From: Zoogloeaceae bacterium
GTDB taxonomy: Bacteria; Pseudomonadota; Gammaproteobacteria; Burkholderiales; Rhodocyclaceae
Assembly: GCA_031290535.1 (NCBI GenBank)
Contig: JAITNI010000152.1
Span: 1 to 5,495 of the forward strand
Direction of reading: 5' to 3'
DNA length: 5,495 bases
The notes under the pieces were generated by a model. The model searched no databases. It worked only from the letters and a program-made list of their open reading frames with translations, and had not been told where the DNA came from. Position numbers and translations under genes: made by a program. This document shows positions 5,226 to 5,495 of the stretch, in pieces. The number at the start of each line of letters is the position of its first letter. The first letter of the stretch is position 1.

Positions 5226-5495
5226 TCAGAATTCCTCCCATTGCAGGCAAAGTGTTTTTTTCCGTTCGGGCAGGTGGCCGCGCCGGATTTCGGCGTAGGG
5301 CAGGCTTTCCCGGTCAAGGTCGGCGACCAGTTCGCCGAGCGATACCAGCCGGTAGCCCTGCGCCTGCCAGCCTTGCCAGAGGGATTCCAGATAGGGGAGC
5401 GCCTCCGATCCCGCCTCTTCAGCGGCAAAACTGAACACATGCCAGGCGACCAGCGGAGTTTGAGTCTGGATCAGGAGCGATTCCACCACGATTTC
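5226..5495 (-). CDS. C-terminal part of an ArnD-like polysaccharide deacetylase (5' end outside the window)
   Basis: This is an 89-residue fragment, open to the window edge and ending at TGA 5226-5228. Residues 13-18 (PLVAWH) followed by FSFAAEEAG fit the late NodB-domain strand and metal-site region of ArnD, where a His precedes the C-terminal helix. The end, with LVSLGELVADL and then SLPYAEIRRGHLPERK, resembles the ArnD C-terminus (Ser-Glu-Leu, then a Leu-Pro, Arg-Gly segment). ArnD deformylates undecaprenyl-phosphate-linked 4-deoxy-4-formamido-L-arabinose, the step before arabinose is added to lipid A. The assignment comes from motif resemblance over a short tail, so a related NodB-family deacetylase is possible. 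The GTG at 5489 is internal. It lies 299 bases upstream of bcp on the same strand, with the hairpin cluster between them. Confidence 0.6.
   Translation of the reverse strand, partial: EIVVESLLIQTQTPLVAWHVFSFAAEEAGSEALPYLESLWQGWQAQGYRLVSLGELVADLDRESLPYAEIRRGHLPERKKTLCLQWEEF

Noticed and set aside
5047..5226. Minus-strand small ORF whose ATG at 5226 overlaps the deacetylase stop by one base (MSATPFCFFVFLNTGQAQ...)
   Set aside because: The overlap and hydrophobic start are suggestive of coupling, but the rest of the frame reads straight through the three-hairpin repeat element and ends soon after. There is no family resemblance.
1..5495. A new defence, phage or toxin-antitoxin system
   Set aside because: All identifiable genes are housekeeping, envelope or stress functions. 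The PIN domain belongs to PhoH2, and no antitoxin, recombinase or phage gene is visible.

Overview
The window is about 60% G+C and looks like ordinary chromosome from a proteobacterium, most likely a betaproteobacterium. That placement is an inference from the DnaB, PhoH and Bcp sequences, the bcp-phoH pairing and the style of the dispersed repeats. No taxonomic marker is decisive. Coding density is high, and the three non-coding gaps are each just under 300 bases. All three carry repeat or palindromic elements.

Layout: (1) 1-1311, plus strand: the replicative helicase gene dnaB, missing only its first few dozen codons. (2) 1312-1514: a convergent intergenic gap with a ~124-bp long palindrome that has the look of a small non-autonomous element. 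(3) 1515-2726, minus strand: an exported transglutaminase-like protein whose fold motifs are intact, but whose catalytic Cys-His-Asp triad reads Ser-His-Asn. (4) 2727-2991: the promoter region of that gene, plus a second, degenerate copy of the repeat in the first gap, ending in three 24-bp tandem units. (5) 2992-4410, minus: a PIN-PhoH ATPase (PhoH2 type). (6) 4447-4926, minus: the peroxiredoxin Bcp/PrxQ, 36 bases upstream of phoH and probably cotranscribed with it. (7) 4927-5225: a candidate bcp promoter, a short direct repeat and a cluster of three perfect hairpins that resembles an IS200/IS605 end or a tnpB-less derivative of one. (8) 5226-5495, minus: the C-terminal end of an ArnD-like polysaccharide deacetylase that continues beyond the window.

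The genes do not form one pathway: they cover DNA replication, an envelope protein, RNA metabolism or stress ATPase function, peroxide defence and envelope sugar modification. The only probable operon is bcp-phoH, possibly with the deacetylase gene upstream. I see no defence island, prophage, CRISPR array, tRNA or rRNA. The points most worth a second look are the altered catalytic triad, the compound repeat found on both sides of that same gene, and the orphan hairpin cluster near 5070-5175.
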